Assembly: GCA_026120185.1 (NCBI GenBank)
Contig: JANUWF010001188.1
Location: 2,170,001 to 2,234,000, forward strand
Length of the DNA stretch: 64,000 bases
From: Voacanga thouarsii
Lineage: Eukaryota > Streptophyta > Magnoliopsida > Gentianales > Apocynaceae
Reading direction: 5' to 3'
A program made the translations under genes and the position numbers. Under the pieces are notes generated by a model. That model did not search any database. It had not been told where the DNA came from and was given only the letters and a program-made list of their open reading frames with translations. Each line of letters begins with the position of its first letter. Within the stretch, counting starts at the first letter, position 1. Positions 48,551-60,540 of this stretch are shown here, one piece after another.

Positions 48551-48684
48551 CTCTTACTGTACCATTCCTCATAAGATGCAGCTATAAACTCAGTAGGTCT
48601 TAGGGACAAAGGATCAACAATTGAAGGGGCTGAGGAAGAGGAAGTTCTCGCCCTTTTAGAAGACTGACCCCTTGCTCTAGACAT
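48551..48684 (-). pseudogene. Element D ORF, N-terminal part
   Basis: ATG at 48684, MSRARGQSSKRARTSSSS, then an FIAASYEEWY segment. The basic Ser/Arg start is typical of the proteins carrying the Transposase_32-like domain. It is interrupted after 45 codons by gypsy A; the rest is at 24455-25537. An in-frame Met at 48777 would add a hydrophobic stretch that looks like leader sequence, so 48684 is preferred. Confidence 0.65.
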
Positions 48685-50038
48685 GATATCAAGTAAGGAA
48701 TAGGGGAATAGAAAGAGAGAACAAGTAAGCTCAAAGACTGAAAACAGGATTGCTACTCCTGAACAGATATTCCTCAAATCTCACACCACCCTCAACCAAT
48801 CTCACGATCCACAAAACCCAAACTTCTTTAATATATATCCACTCCAACAACCAATTCAATCAATCAGCTTCAATCAATACAACACAACCTATATAATACA
48901 TGTAAAGTTCACTGTAAAGCATAAATGTGTTGATATCCTCAAAGTATGCCAGTAAACATGATCATGTGAATGAAGGCAGTATCATGGTATCATGTGATCA
49001 ATAATGCATGTTCCATATATTCAAGTATCACTAATAGCCACAATTCTAGCCTTAGCTATATGAAGTGTCGAATGATCATGTACATTAGTTAAGTATCAAA
49101 GAACCATTTACTACTAATCTAGTCCAACTCATGAAGCTCAAGGAGTAATGCACAATTCAATCATAGCATACACAATCCCAAATTTCGGCCAAAAGTGTCC
49201 TTAAAATTAGAAAAAAAATCATCTCCATCATTTACCCGTAGGAATGAAATAAAAATCATACCTTTATGCTCTTGTATACATGGGCAAGAAAAATATGCAA
49301 ACTTTTTGTAGAAATCTAAGCTTCTTACTTGTGGATTGAATGTGATGGTGTTATGAAAAATGTTGTGAGAGTTTTGATCCATAGGATCATCAAATGAGAA
49401 GTCAATAAACGTTATAGAAGTGTTTAGGAGTTGCAAAATTAAATTTTTGGGATGTGTGGATGTGAAGCCGGCACGGGCTTGACAGAATTTGAGAGGGAGA
49501 ATGGAGATTTTGAAGGAAAAGTGGCCAAAATGGCCCTTAAATTATGCGTCACTTGACAAGAACCGGCGCTGGTCCGAGCTCTTAGAGCTAGGGCCGGCTC
49601 TGTTCTGTCCGGTTCTCCATCTTTTTAAAATTTTTTTTTAAAATTTTAAAATTTTTATTTTTTTTAATGCAAGAAAAATGATGAATATGCAATAATGATG
49701 AATAATGCAATTTAATTCATGAAAAACACGATAAAAAGAACAAAACAAAATGACGAAAATAAAAATTGTTTCAAACAGCAAAAATGACTTCACTGCTTTT
49801 CACGACTTACACCTATAAACGATAAGAAGAAAGTTAGATAACAAAATTAAAAGAACAAGTTAGTCAATAAAACAGGGTCAAGGTTTGTAAGTTAGGTTAC
49901 ATAGGTATACATAGGATACACAAGATACAAAAGATAGCACATTTTTGCAAAAAGAATAGTTGTTCATATTTACATATTTACATATCCTACATATTTACAT
50001 GATTAAATCAATAAAATCTAAGTTTTCATGCTATTGTT
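48685..50038 (-). other. Leader of element D
   Basis: About 1.35 kb of AT-rich non-coding sequence between PBS and ORF. One further pair of GC-rich palindrome-like sites (ACCGGCGCTGGTCC and GAGCTCTTAGAGCTAGGGCCGGC) lies at 49562-49600. The 91-codon frame at 49161-49436 has no recognisable motif. Confidence 0.6.
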
Positions 50039-50056
50039 TCCCCGGCAGTGGTGCCA
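50039..50056 (-). other. Primer-binding site of element D
   Basis: TGGCACCACTGCCGGGGA on the minus strand, 6 nt after the LTR end; Athila-like tRNA-Asp type. Confidence 0.85.
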
Positions 50057-50062
50057 AAAACT

Positions 50063-51587
50063 TGATGTGTTTGGACTTGGGTATAAAAATCTTACAAAAA
50101 CTAAGCACATTCCTAATCAAGTTTAAATTAAAACGTTCAACCCAAATAACAAATGAGCTAGCGTACTCATCATTAACCGAGCATAAGATTCAAACGAGTG
50201 TCGATCCTCCAGGAACAAATAGACATTAATTACATTTCTTTCATTGTTTAACCGACTCGATAAAGTGAAAAATAAATAATAATAAAAATAATAAAACAAA
50301 ATCAAAATAAAAATATATACATGTCAAGGATGGAGAAGTATGTAATTCAAACCATTGTTTAGACAAATATGATCTCAAATGACCTAACCATTATCATAAC
50401 TAATTCTTCTCTTGGCACGATGAAGGATAAAGATAAATTAGCATCACTTGATCTGTCTTAACTAATTATTACATTCTAGATAAATTAGCATTACTTGGTC
50501 TGTCTCAACTAATTCATCCAAAAGATGCATTAAACATAATCCTTGATTAAATTTTCTTGGTTTGGCAAATTTAAAACATGAAAATAATCAATGAATCCTT
50601 GGTCTGGCAAACATCAATTAACCTTTAATTACTCAATCCTCAGTAATTAACCTCTTTGGTCTAGTAAGTTAACAGCCAATAAATATGAAATTAAACAATT
50701 GCAACTACCATCAACCTCTTTGGTCTAGCAAGTTAATGAAAAGAAACAACCAATTAATCTTGTAATCCCCCGAAGTAATTAAATACCAAGAAGAATAATC
50801 AATTAATCAAAAGATCAAATACCTCTAAATATCATGAATATCTAAAACAATGTCAAATTACAATAAAACAATTAACATATCATTGTTCAAGAAAAAGAAA
50901 ACAAAGTAAAAGAAAGCACTCATAGACAAGCCTCCTTTAGCTTCCTTTGAAAATCTTCTTGTACAACCCTCATTGAACTTGAAGAATTCCTCTTTTGATT
51001 GAGTGATTTTCTCTGATGATCAATGAATTCTCTCTTTTTCCCTTGTGTTTTTCATCTATTTATAGGCTTAGGAAGTCTTAAACTCGTAGGTACAAAATTT
51101 TTGGTCGAGTAGAAGTTAGAAGATACTAAAACTCCTCAGATTACCAAAAACTGCATAGAAAAATCACAGCACCGCCTTGGCTTCAGGGCACAGCCGGCAC
51201 CGGTTGTGTTCTACTTCTTTACTCGTTCGCCAATTTTTCTTCGAATTTTACACAGTGTGTTCTAGAATGCAGCCGACGCCGGTTCCAGCTTTACAGCCAG
51301 CGTCGCCTTGGTTCTGTTCTGCTCTATTCTACCAATTTTTTCGTCGCTTTGAAGTTTATTTCAACAATGCATGGCCGGCGCCGGTTCTAGGGCCCTAGCC
51401 GGTGCCGCCTCTCCTTTGTTTTGGGATGTTTTTATTTCGTTTTACCCTAAAAATCTGAAATAAAGAAAAAAATACCTTTCCAAGGGTAAAACTCAAATAT
51501 GAAGGAATATGACTAGTTATTGAACAAAATGTATTGCAAATGAACCTCAAATAATTATGAAAAGCATGACTAATTTAGCCCCTATCA
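50063..51587 (-). repeat. 5' LTR of element D
   Basis: 1525 bp, TGATAGGGG at 51587 to ...CACATCA at 50063, bounded by ATATG at 51588-51592. It carries the same palindrome series and TATA-like site as the left copy. Confidence 0.9.
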
Positions 51588-51592
51588 ATATG

Positions 51593-53326
51593 CTTATGTG
51601 TTGGGTCAGTAATGTTGCTTTATTTAGTGTGTGCGTGGTATGATAATTGTTTAGGAAAAATAGGATGCTTGTATTGGTTTGAGCATGACTACATTATTCA
51701 TATGATAACATGAGATTTATGATAACTAGAGGTTTTGATCTCAGTATATTCAGGGATTTTTGACAGTCTTTTGATATGAGCATGCAATTAGGAGATATTG
51801 TTTGTTGTTATTTTGTGATGATCTAAGTATTCTTGATAAATGCATGGCTTTTTGAGATGATCCGATGAGTGATGGATGACTTAATACTATGGTTGAATCT
51901 ATGAAGATGTATTTGAAAGACATTTATGCTATGTCATGGTTATAAGATCACTTTGGGGTACATTGAAGCATAGATTGATTCATATAGATTTGATCATGTG
52001 ATGTTTACGATAGTCTGAGATTTATGATTATTATTTGGAGAAATTTATGCAATGATGAGACGATTGAATATGAGAATGCCTATTAGGATATTAGATCTGC
52101 TTGATTTGAATGATGTTGATTATACCATGTATAAGGACACATTGTGACTATAAATTATTATATAGTTTTAGATAAAGGATTTATTTGAAGTGAAAGTTTA
52201 AGGCAGCTAATGTTCTTTTTCTGTATGAACTGATACAAGTAAGTCCTTGCATAAATGATTTTCCTATATAAAGTTCTTATTTTTTAGTCGGTTATATTTT
52301 GACAATGTGTTAAGTATGCTTACATGGGTTGCAAACTTGGACTATTTGATAAATAATTTTGACAAATGAGATTAACTCCAATGGTTTTTTTTTACACATC
52401 AAACCCTTTTATTTACGCTTAAATGCAGTTGCGAATTTTTTTTTTAAAACCTACTTGTGGAAAAATGCTTGGAAAGCCAAGGTATATAGAAATAATGATT
52501 TGAACACGTTCTTGATTGATTATATTACGTTGAGTACTTAATAAGGGCAGGCTATCAATGCTGGTCTTTGTTAGTTAGGGTAAGTCTTTCGGTTGGTTGC
52601 CACCTCCAGAAGATGAACTCTAACTAGGGAAGCATTAGTACTGGTAGACGAGCCGTACGAGCTAGCACTAGTCTGTAATGACTAATATCCTAGAGTGAAG
52701 AACTAGTGAATTTTGGGATAAGAGATAGAGAAGTATCTCATCCGATGGGCTGTACACCTACCTTGTATCAACATGCATAAAGTGTGGCATCCTAATTGTC
52801 CTAATGCACAACATGTGGCATCCTAACCGTTCTCTTGTCATGGTACACAAAAGTGTGATGCCATGACTGTTTTTAGAGTGGTTATTTATTTATGTTTTGT
52901 ACAATTTGTGATAATGGAATACCACCACTCTTTGAATTGTTGAATTTAATTGAGACTTGCAAACACTTTTCTTACTTATCAACTATGCATACAAGAAACC
53001 ACTTTGAATGGTACAAGATCACACACAGGACTTACAAAGTTGTGAATCTCACACTTTTTATATAATATTTTTTGGAGTTAACTGCTTTGAGTAGGTTGGA
53101 CATCCTTAGAGATTGAAGATTCTTTTTATTATCTATTTGTATTTCTTTTGAGAACTGCTGATTTATTTGATATAGAACTTGTATAAGTTTTTGAGATAGT
53201 TGTAATAAGTTTTTGATTTCGTATTTATTTAGAATTTCTTCCTTTACCTCATTAAAAAGACCCCTAATTCTTTGGACAGAGCAATATCCCTGCCTTCATT
53301 GGGTACGTTTGTAGTGAGGTGTTACA
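51593..53326 (+). repeat. Gypsy C 5' LTR, second part
   Basis: Resumes after the duplicated ATATG and ends GGTGTTACA. It contains segments related, in opposite orientation, to LTRs A and B (e.g. 'gagtacttaataagggcaggct' against 'gagtactcaacg', and the 'ccacctccagaagatgaactc' segment near 52600). Confidence 0.85.
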
Positions 53327-53328
53327 AG

Positions 53329-53340
53329 TGGTATAAGAGC
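53329..53340 (+). other. Primer-binding site of gypsy C
   Basis: TGGTATAAGAGC, one mismatch from the initiator-Met PBS, 2 nt after the LTR end. Confidence 0.85.
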
Positions 53341-53399
53341 TTAGGTTTAGGCTAATATTTGATCTTTTAGACTTTATTTCTTAAGCATTTTGGATCTAG

Positions 53400-53425
53400 T
53401 ACTAACCTGTATGTTTTGCTTATAG
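53400..53425 (+). other. Splice-acceptor-like signal before the acidic ORF of gypsy C
   Basis: TACTAAC (53400-53406), then a pyrimidine-rich run and TATAG at 53425, about 20 nt from the branch-like A. The equivalent place in gypsy A has TTTTTTTATAG just before the ATG at 45217. Confidence 0.4.
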
Positions 53426-53451
53426 GATAGTAAGAAGATTTGCTATAGTTG

Positions 53452-53607
53452 TATGCCCCCAGATTGTAGAAATCCACTTGCGCCAATTTTCGTAGCAAAT
53501 CTGTGTTTGTCTGACATGGAGTCAAAACCAGAGACAGGTTGGTTTATGAGTGATAATGAAGTACAGCATGAGGCACCTATGTTAGTTAACCTTACCTATG
53601 AGGAGGG
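53452..53607 (+). pseudogene. Acidic ORF of gypsy C, first part
   Basis: MPPDCRNPLAPIFVANLCLS then SDNEVQHEAPMLVNLTYEEG, in frame to the copia H target site. CRNPLAPIFVANLCLSD aligns with CGNPPAPLPVADLPASD of gypsy A. It continues at 60541. Function unknown. Confidence 0.6.
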
Positions 53608-55121
53608 TGTTGGGGATATGCCCTAGAGTCAATTTGTACTTATACTATTGTCATTATGTTTTATATAATAATGTGAGGCTTTCCTTTCCATGAATAGTGA
53701 GTTTTGTTTTGTTGGTCATCAAGTATGTGACTTGATAGTAAAACCCTACAATGAATACAATGACTATTCTAAAACTGTCCCTGATCGATTATTATTATTA
53801 GAATAATAATAAATTAAGATTAGTATGTTTGTGACTTGATGGCTATGTTTTACTGGCCATGGATATTTGTCATATCGAGTCAAGACATAAATAAATGTTA
53901 GAGAACATTGTATTGGACATGACCCACTGTGAGAGTACTTTATGGAATATGTCATAAGTACTTTCTAGCTATAATAATATTGAAAGTCCTTCGACCTAAA
54001 TTCATCATAGTTTTCTACTTGATAAATTCTATATTTTGACATTGTCTAAAGTTATCTTTAACCAGATAATAAATTAGACTACTGTTGGATATAGGATAAA
54101 TCAAGGAGAGGAATATGATTGTTTGTGAAGGAATTTGTCCCTCTCAGTTATGTGAGAGATATCCATGAGCCCCTTGATAAGTTCGACTGTTAAAAATGCA
54201 TGGCCATGCTCAAATATATCAATCTAAGATATTGATATCATTTGTTTGAACAGCCTACTATGAAATCAAGAAATAATTGATTAAGGTTAATAAGGATGAC
54301 ATGCTCCGTGCCTTATGCTTAATCTGGATATCGTGTGACAAAAGGACTAAATATAAAATTATGGTTTGGTTCAAAGAGATCATCGATCTTCATTTAACCT
54401 GGAGTGTTATAATGTTTTGCTAGAAACCGCTTATAACTTGTGGGCCATTTAAATATGATTTAGGCACACTGCCAGTGTTAAATGAACCTATAGGGTCACA
54501 CAATAAGCGAACTTGTTAGCTTATTTTTCTGGTGACCAGGTTCGATGAATTTGGAAATATGTCTAAGTTAATCGTACTTAGAAAATTTACCAGATACAAT
54601 GAATCTGGAAATATGTCCACATTCGATGTATCTGGATGATGTCCAGATTATAAGAATCTGACTCGGTAAATTAATTAGTTAAATTACCGAGATAATGACA
54701 GAATCTTATCATATCAGTTTTAATTTAAATTAGAATATGATAAGATATTATTAGGGTTGGACTCTAAGAGGTTCGGGGGTTTTTACGAAAACCCTAGCCG
54801 TCTTTTCAAGTCCAATTTTTTTGTTGAGAACATTCGTGCCATTCTCTACCAGAAAGGAAAAAAAACCTCTCAAACCCTAGGCGCTAGCACTCCCCGGGTA
54901 TCGAGTGAGTTCGCGGTGTGTATCTGATAGAGGACGTTCGCATACTGCTGCGTCTGGTGATTGTTCGGGTTGAACGTATAACAGCGCAACCAGAATCGAA
55001 GGATTTCGATTACAGCAACCAGAGGTAATTCTTAAACCTTAGATCTTCTTAATCGTTTACTTGGGTCCTCGGGAGGGATTCGTGGATGTTTTTCGCGTTT
55101 AGGAGTCCACGAATTCTAACA
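53608..55121 (+). repeat. 5' LTR of copia H
   Basis: TGTTGGGGATATGCCC...ATTCTAACA. Boundaries are fixed by the TSD on the left and the PBS on the right. Repeated short units such as 'aatctggaaatatgtc' occur near 54540-54650. Confidence 0.95.
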
Positions 55122-55122
55122 G

Positions 55123-55134
55123 TGGTATCAGAGC
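55123..55134 (+). other. Primer-binding site of copia H
   Basis: TGGTATCAGAGC, exact initiator-tRNA-Met type. Confidence 0.93.
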
Positions 55135-56522
55135 AACTTGCTAAACAATTAAGTTGATGCATCTGTGTTAATCGTATTGTTGAATACATGTATGACATGT
55201 ATATATGAATTTAAACGGTATGTATCAGCATGTTCGCATGATTATGATTTTAGAATACTTAGCATGCAGACTGCTTGAATTAGGTTTAATATATGCGTCT
55301 TAGTCACTTGATCAGACCAGATTAGTTGCAGATTGTCTGTAAATTGGTCTGTTTTAATATGATATGGTATCGTAAGCATGCTATCCGTCGTTCTATATTT
55401 GCAAATTGTTTTTATTAATCGGCCATGATAATATGTTACCTGTATAAATATGATTAAAAGAACATATATTATCTGTAATATGAATTTTCACGGCGACGGT
55501 TACTAAGGGGTTCGAACGTTAATTTGATTAATATTTGGAAATCGGAAGGCAAAATCTCATTCAATGAGAGAAGGAAAAATCGTTTTTTCTTCCAGGGGCG
55601 CCGTAGGGGCACTGCCCCTTGACCCCGCCAGGGGCGTTGCCCCTTGGAACCCCAACTACCTGTTCGTTGTGTGTTATTCATCTGTGTTTTTGATTGTAGT
55701 TGTAGATTATTTTGAATAGTGCATAGCATGACCCATTTTATCCCAATGTGATTGGCTGGTTACATTATGGTTGTTTTAAGTTGTAATTTTTAAATACGGC
55801 CTGTGTGTCGTTTTTCATTGTTGTAAAATTGTACTGCTTTCCTAGAATATGAATTATTTTAATTTTACTATCCAATGTAAAAGAAGACGGCAGCCGACAT
55901 TTACAACCAAGGAGGAGTATGCTCAAGGCATTAGAGAATGCTTAAGGAGTTCATATACCTAGATTGACCACCTTGATCTTCACTTTGCTCGTGATGATCA
56001 ACATAGGTTATGGGCCATGCTATGTCACTTTTATTTATGTCTTGCATGCATATTTGATATGTTTATTTCCTGCTTACTACAATCAAATTTTTAAAAAAAA
56101 AAAGAAAAAATAATTAAGTGTTAAATGTCTTCCAAAATCAAACACTTGTTATTACTTGGATCATCATATGGTCATTCCTACCAAAGTAGGATGCTTTTGA
56201 TTATCTGACTGAGATAAGATGGAAAATAGTTTTCCATATGTTTGATATGGTTTGACTTAACTGGGCTATCAAAATGGTTTTGGGCCTAGGGCATTTTATG
56301 AGATATTTTTAGCTGGGACATTTGATGTCTATCTCATTTAAAATTAGAGTTTTATTTAATTATAAGATTAAAGCCAAAGCTTACTTATGATTAAAATAAA
56401 ATATTTTTCCCCACTACGAAACATCAAAATGATGAAGTTTCAAAAAGTTTAAATGCTTTTAGTGGGAGTTTTTCGTAAGAGTCTCAAAAATTAATTACTT
56501 TACATATTTTTGTATGTAGATA
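55135..56522 (+). other. Leader of copia H with hairpin and GC-rich block
   Basis: 1.39 kb non-coding leader. CTCAT-tca-ATGAG (55556-55568) precedes a GC-rich block at 55593-55656 with two GGGGCRYTGCCCCTTG-like units. The layout is the same as in copia E. The remainder is AT-rich. Confidence 0.7.
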
Positions 56523-58061
56523 ATGGCAACAAACAGTTGGAATAATTCATTGCGATCTGTGCTTGAGAAAGACAAGCTTAGTGGGACTAACTTTCTTGAT
56601 TGGGCACGAAACTTAAGAATTGTTCTTAAGCAAGAAAAAAGGCTCTATGTTCTTGAAAATCCTATTCCCCCTGCTCTAGCAAATAACGCCTCAAAAGCTA
56701 AAAAAGATGCTTATAGTAAGCACAAAGATGACTCCAACGATGTTACTTGCCTCATGCTAGCAACCATGAACTCTGAACTTCAAAAACAGTTTGAAGAAGC
56801 AGAGGCATATGACATGATTGTGCATCTCAAGGAAATGTTCCAAGAGCAAGCACGACAAGAGAGATTTGAAACTCACAAGGCGTTAAATGCATGTAAGATG
56901 GTTTCTGGCACCTCGGTAAGTGCTCATGTCCTTAAAATGAAGGGCTATCTAGATCATCTTGATAAGCTTGGTGCTCCTGTTAATCATGACATGGCCACAA
57001 ATTTGATCTTGGGCTCTTTACCTCCTGAGTATGACCAGTTTGTCATGAATTTTAACATGCATAATATGGAGAAATCCATTACTGAATTGCATGGGATGCT
57101 AAAACTAGCTGAACTGAACATTAAGAAGAATACTCCTAGTGTTCTAATGGTTCAAAAAGGGAAAGGCAAAAAGAACAACCAAAAGGGCAAGGTCATGGCT
57201 AGTAAGGGTAAGGACAAGACAAAGTCCAAGTTCAAGCCCAAACCTAAGGCCAAGACACCAAAGGAGGGATCTTGCCACCATTGTGGAGAACAAGGACATT
57301 GGTTAAGAAATTGCAAGCTCTATTTGGAAGCAAAGAAAAAGAAGGACAGTGAGACTGCCGCTTCAGGTATTTATGTTATTGAAATTAATTTATCTACTTC
57401 TGATTCATGGGTATTGGATACCGGTTGTGGATCTCACATTTGTGTAAATGTGCAGGGTCTAAAAAGGAGTAGAGCCTTGGCAAAAGGCGAGGTGGACCTA
57501 CGAGTTGCGAATGGAGCAAAAGTTGCTGCAGTAGCTGTAGGAACTTTTGAATTAATTTTGCCCAGTGGGCTTGTTTTAGAACTGAACAATTGTTTTTATG
57601 TTCCTGCTATAAGTAGGAATTTTATTTCAGTTTCTTGTTTGGATTTAGAAGGTTTTGAATTTGTTATTAGGAATAACATTTGCTCCATTAATAAAAACGG
57701 CATTTTTTATGGAGATGCTTCATTATCGAATGTGCTTTATATTCTAAATCTTTGTGGATCTTCAGACATGTCTATCTATAATATAAATACTAAGAGATTG
57801 AAATCCAATGATTTAAATCAGACTTACTTCTGGCATTGTCGTTTGGGCCATATAAATGAGAAACGCATAACAAAGCTTCATAATGATGGGCTTCTAAAAT
57901 CGTTTGATTTAGAATCCTACAAAACATGTGATTCTTGTTTATTAGGCAAAATGAATAAAGCGCCTTTCAAGAGACAAAATGAAAGGGCAACTAATTTATT
58001 GGGCCTAATACACACTGATGTATGTGGACCAATGAATTCACTTGCTAGAGGAGGATTTTAG
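56523..58061 (+). pseudogene. Copia H gag, protease and integrase N-terminus
   Basis: 512-codon open frame starting MATNSWNNSLRSVLEKDK. gag spans residues 1-240, a Lys-rich linker follows, then the zinc knuckle CHHCGEQGHWLRNC (251-264), the protease VLDTGCGSH (D299), the zinc module HCRLGHINEKR...CDSCLLGK and the start of the integrase core, DVCGPMNS. It ends at a TAG after GGF, where copia E has Gln. gag, protease and zinc knuckle look intact, so a gag-protease protein could in principle be made from this copy. Confidence 0.93.
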
Positions 58062-58920
58062 TACATCATTACATTTACAGATGATTTCAGCAGATATGGC
58101 TACCTGTATATGATGAAACACAAATCTGAATCATTCTAGAAATTCAAAGAATTTCAAAATGAAGTATAAAATCAACTTGGCAAAAGTATCAAAACACTTC
58201 GATCGGATCGAGGTGGTGAATACTTAAGTCATGAGTTTGACGAGCATCTTAAAAATTGCGGAATTATTTCCCAATTAACTCCACCAGGAACACCTCAATG
58301 GAATGGTGTATCTGAACGGAGAAATTGAACTTTATTATATATGATTCGATCAATGATGAGTCAAACTGATCTTCCAATCTCCTTTTGGGGTTATGCCCTG
58401 GAGGCTGCTACATTCATACTAAATTGAGTTCCATCTAAATCGGTTCAGAAAATGCCATATGAGATATGGACTGGGAGACAACCTAGTTTGTTATTTCTGA
58501 AGATTTGGGGTTGTGAAGTTTATGTAAAGCGTTTATTATCTGATAAACTTGCACCTAAATCGGATAAATGCATATTTGTGGGGTATCCTAAAGAAACTAA
58601 AGGATATCAATTTTATCTCCCAAAAGAAAATAGAGTAATTGTTGCTCGAAATGGATTCTTTCTTGAAAAGGAATTTATTTCTAAAAGAATCAGTTGGAGT
58701 AAAATACATCTTGATGAGATTCAAGGACCACAATTAGTGCCTGAACCTTAACAAGATGAGATTCAAGAGCCACAATTAGTGCCTGAACCAAATAATGAAT
58801 CTCGATTAGATGGCTCACAAGTCCAAGATGAGCCTACATCTATAGAACAAGGACCTCGAAGATCTGATTAGGTTCATCAACAACCTAAGAGATATGGATT
58901 TCTCATCACTGATGACAATG
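58062..58920 (+). pseudogene. Copia H integrase core and linker, with stops
   Basis: Same frame continues: FTDDFSRYGYLYMMKHKSES, SDRGGEYLSHEF, NGVSERRN, then WGCEVYVKRLLSDKL and FVGYPKETKGYQFYL. In-frame stops lie at about 58136, 58168, 58326, 58424, 58749 and 58869, mostly where Gln or Arg codons are usual. A near-duplicate 'gatgagattcaaggaccacaattagtgcctgaacc' unit occurs at 58714-58790. The frame ends KRYGFLITDDN at the deletion. Confidence 0.9.
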
Positions 58921-59012
58921 TTGCAGATCCACTGACAAAGCCTCTCCCATCGTCTAAACATGATAGTCATACAAGATCAATGGGATTACGGCTTATGCCA
59001 AATTGGTCTTAG
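58921..59012 (+). pseudogene. Copia H RNase H C-terminal remnant after deletion
   Basis: VADPLTKPLPSSKHDSHTRS then GLRLMPNWS and a stop, corresponding to IADPLTKALSQKKHDKH at the end of copia E. It is joined directly to the integrase-RT linker. Against copia E roughly 1.4 kb, all of RT and most of RNase H, is missing. Confidence 0.9.
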
Positions 59013-59026
59013 TGCAAGTGGGAGAC

Positions 59027-60540
59027 TGTTGGAGATATGCCCTAGAGTCAATTTGTACTTATACTATTGTCATTATGTTTTATATAATAATATGAGGCTT
59101 TCCTTTCCATGAATAGTGAGTTTTGTTTTGTTGGTCATCAAGTACGTGACTTGATAGTAAAACCCTACAATGAATACAATGACTATTCTAAAACTATCCC
59201 TGATCGATTATTATTATTAGAATAATAATAAATTAAGATTAGTATGTTTGTGACTTGATGGCTATGTTTTACTGGCCATGGATATTTGTCATATCGAGTC
59301 AAGACATAAATAAATGTTAGAGAACATTGTATTGGACATGACCCACTGTGAGAGTACTTCATGGAATATTTCATAAGTACTTTCTAGCCATAATAATATT
59401 GAATGTCCTTCGACCTAAATTCATCATAGTTTCCTACTTGATAAATTCTATATTTTGACATTGTCTAAAGTTATCTTTAACCATATAATAAATTAGACTA
59501 CTGTTGGATATAGAATAAATCAAGGAGAGGAATATGATTGATTGTGAAGGAATTTGTCCCTCTCAGTTATGGGAGAGATATCCATGGGCCCCTTGATAAG
59601 TTCGACTGTTAAAAATGCATGGCCGTGCTCAAATATATCAATCTAAGATATTGATATCATTTGTTTGAACAATCTACTATGAAATTAAGAAATAATTGAT
59701 TAAGCTTAATAAGGATGACATGCTCAGTGCCTTATGCTTAATCTGGATATCGTGTGACAAAAGGACTAAATATAAAATTATGGTTTGGTTCAAAGAGATC
59801 ACCGATCTTCATTTAACCTGGAGTGTTATAATGTTTTGCTAGAAACCGCTTATAACTTGTGGGCCATTTAATTATGATTTAGGCACACTGCCAGTGTTAA
59901 ATGAACCTATAGGGTCACACAATTAGCGAACTTGTTAGCTTATTTTTCTGGTGACCAGGTTTGATTAATCTGGAAATATGTCTAAGTTAATCGTACTTAG
60001 AAAATTTACCAGATACAATGAATCTGGAAATATGTCTACATTCGATGTATCTGGATGATGTCCAGATTATAAGAATCTGACTCGGTAAATTAATTAGTTA
60101 AATTACCGAGATAATGGCAGAATCTTATCATATCAATTTTAATTTAAATTAGAATATGATAAGATATTATTAGTGTTGGACTCTAAGAGGTTCGGGGGTT
60201 TTTACGAAAACCCTAGCTGTCTTTTCAAGTCCAATTTTTCGGTTGAGAACATTCGTGCCATTCTTTACCAGAAAGGAAAAAAAACCTCTCAAACCCTAGG
60301 CGCTAGCACTCCCCGGGTATCGAGTGAGTTCGCGGTGTGTATCCGATAGAGGACGTTCGCATACTGCAGCGTCTGGTGATTATTCGGGTTGAACGTACAA
60401 CAGCGCAACCAGAATCGAAGGATTTCGATTATAGCAACCAGAGGTAATTCTTAAACCTTAGATCTTCTTAATCGTTTACTTGGGTCCTCGGGAGGGATTC
60501 GTGGATGTTTTCCGCATTTAGGAGTCCACGAATTCTAACA
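59027..60540 (+). repeat. 3' LTR of copia H
   Basis: Starts right after the PPT CAAGTGGGAGAC and ends at the second GAGGG. Confidence 0.95.

Larger units (their letters stand above)
21130..51587 (-). mobile_element. Athila-like gypsy element D, non-autonomous, split by gypsy A
   Basis: Minus-strand element inserted in LTR C with TSD ATATG (21125-21129 and 51588-51592). Its LTRs are 21130-22658 (3') and 50063-51587 (5'), both TGATAGGGG...CACATCA in element sense. It has a tRNA-Asp-type PBS (50039-50056), one ORF (MSRARGQ..., 48684 to 24455, split by gypsy A) and a PPT ending at 22659. Its own internal region is only ~4.4 kb with no protease, RT or integrase. The two LTRs differ by about 10 percent over the first 200 nt by hand count, more than those of the elements inside it, as expected for the older insertion. 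Confidence 0.9.
53608..60540 (+). mobile_element. Ty1/copia element H, RT-deleted
   Basis: 6933-bp plus-strand copia element with TSD GAGGG (53603-53607 and 60541-60545). Both LTRs are 1514 bp (53608-55121, 59027-60540). PBS is initiator-Met (55123-55134) and PPT is GCAAGTGGGAGAC (59014-59026). The internal region codes for gag, protease and integrase, then jumps from the integrase-RT linker to the last codons of RNase H, so RT is gone. Several stops lie in integrase. I count about 41 LTR differences (2.7 percent) with no net indel. The element could move only with help. Confidence 0.95.
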
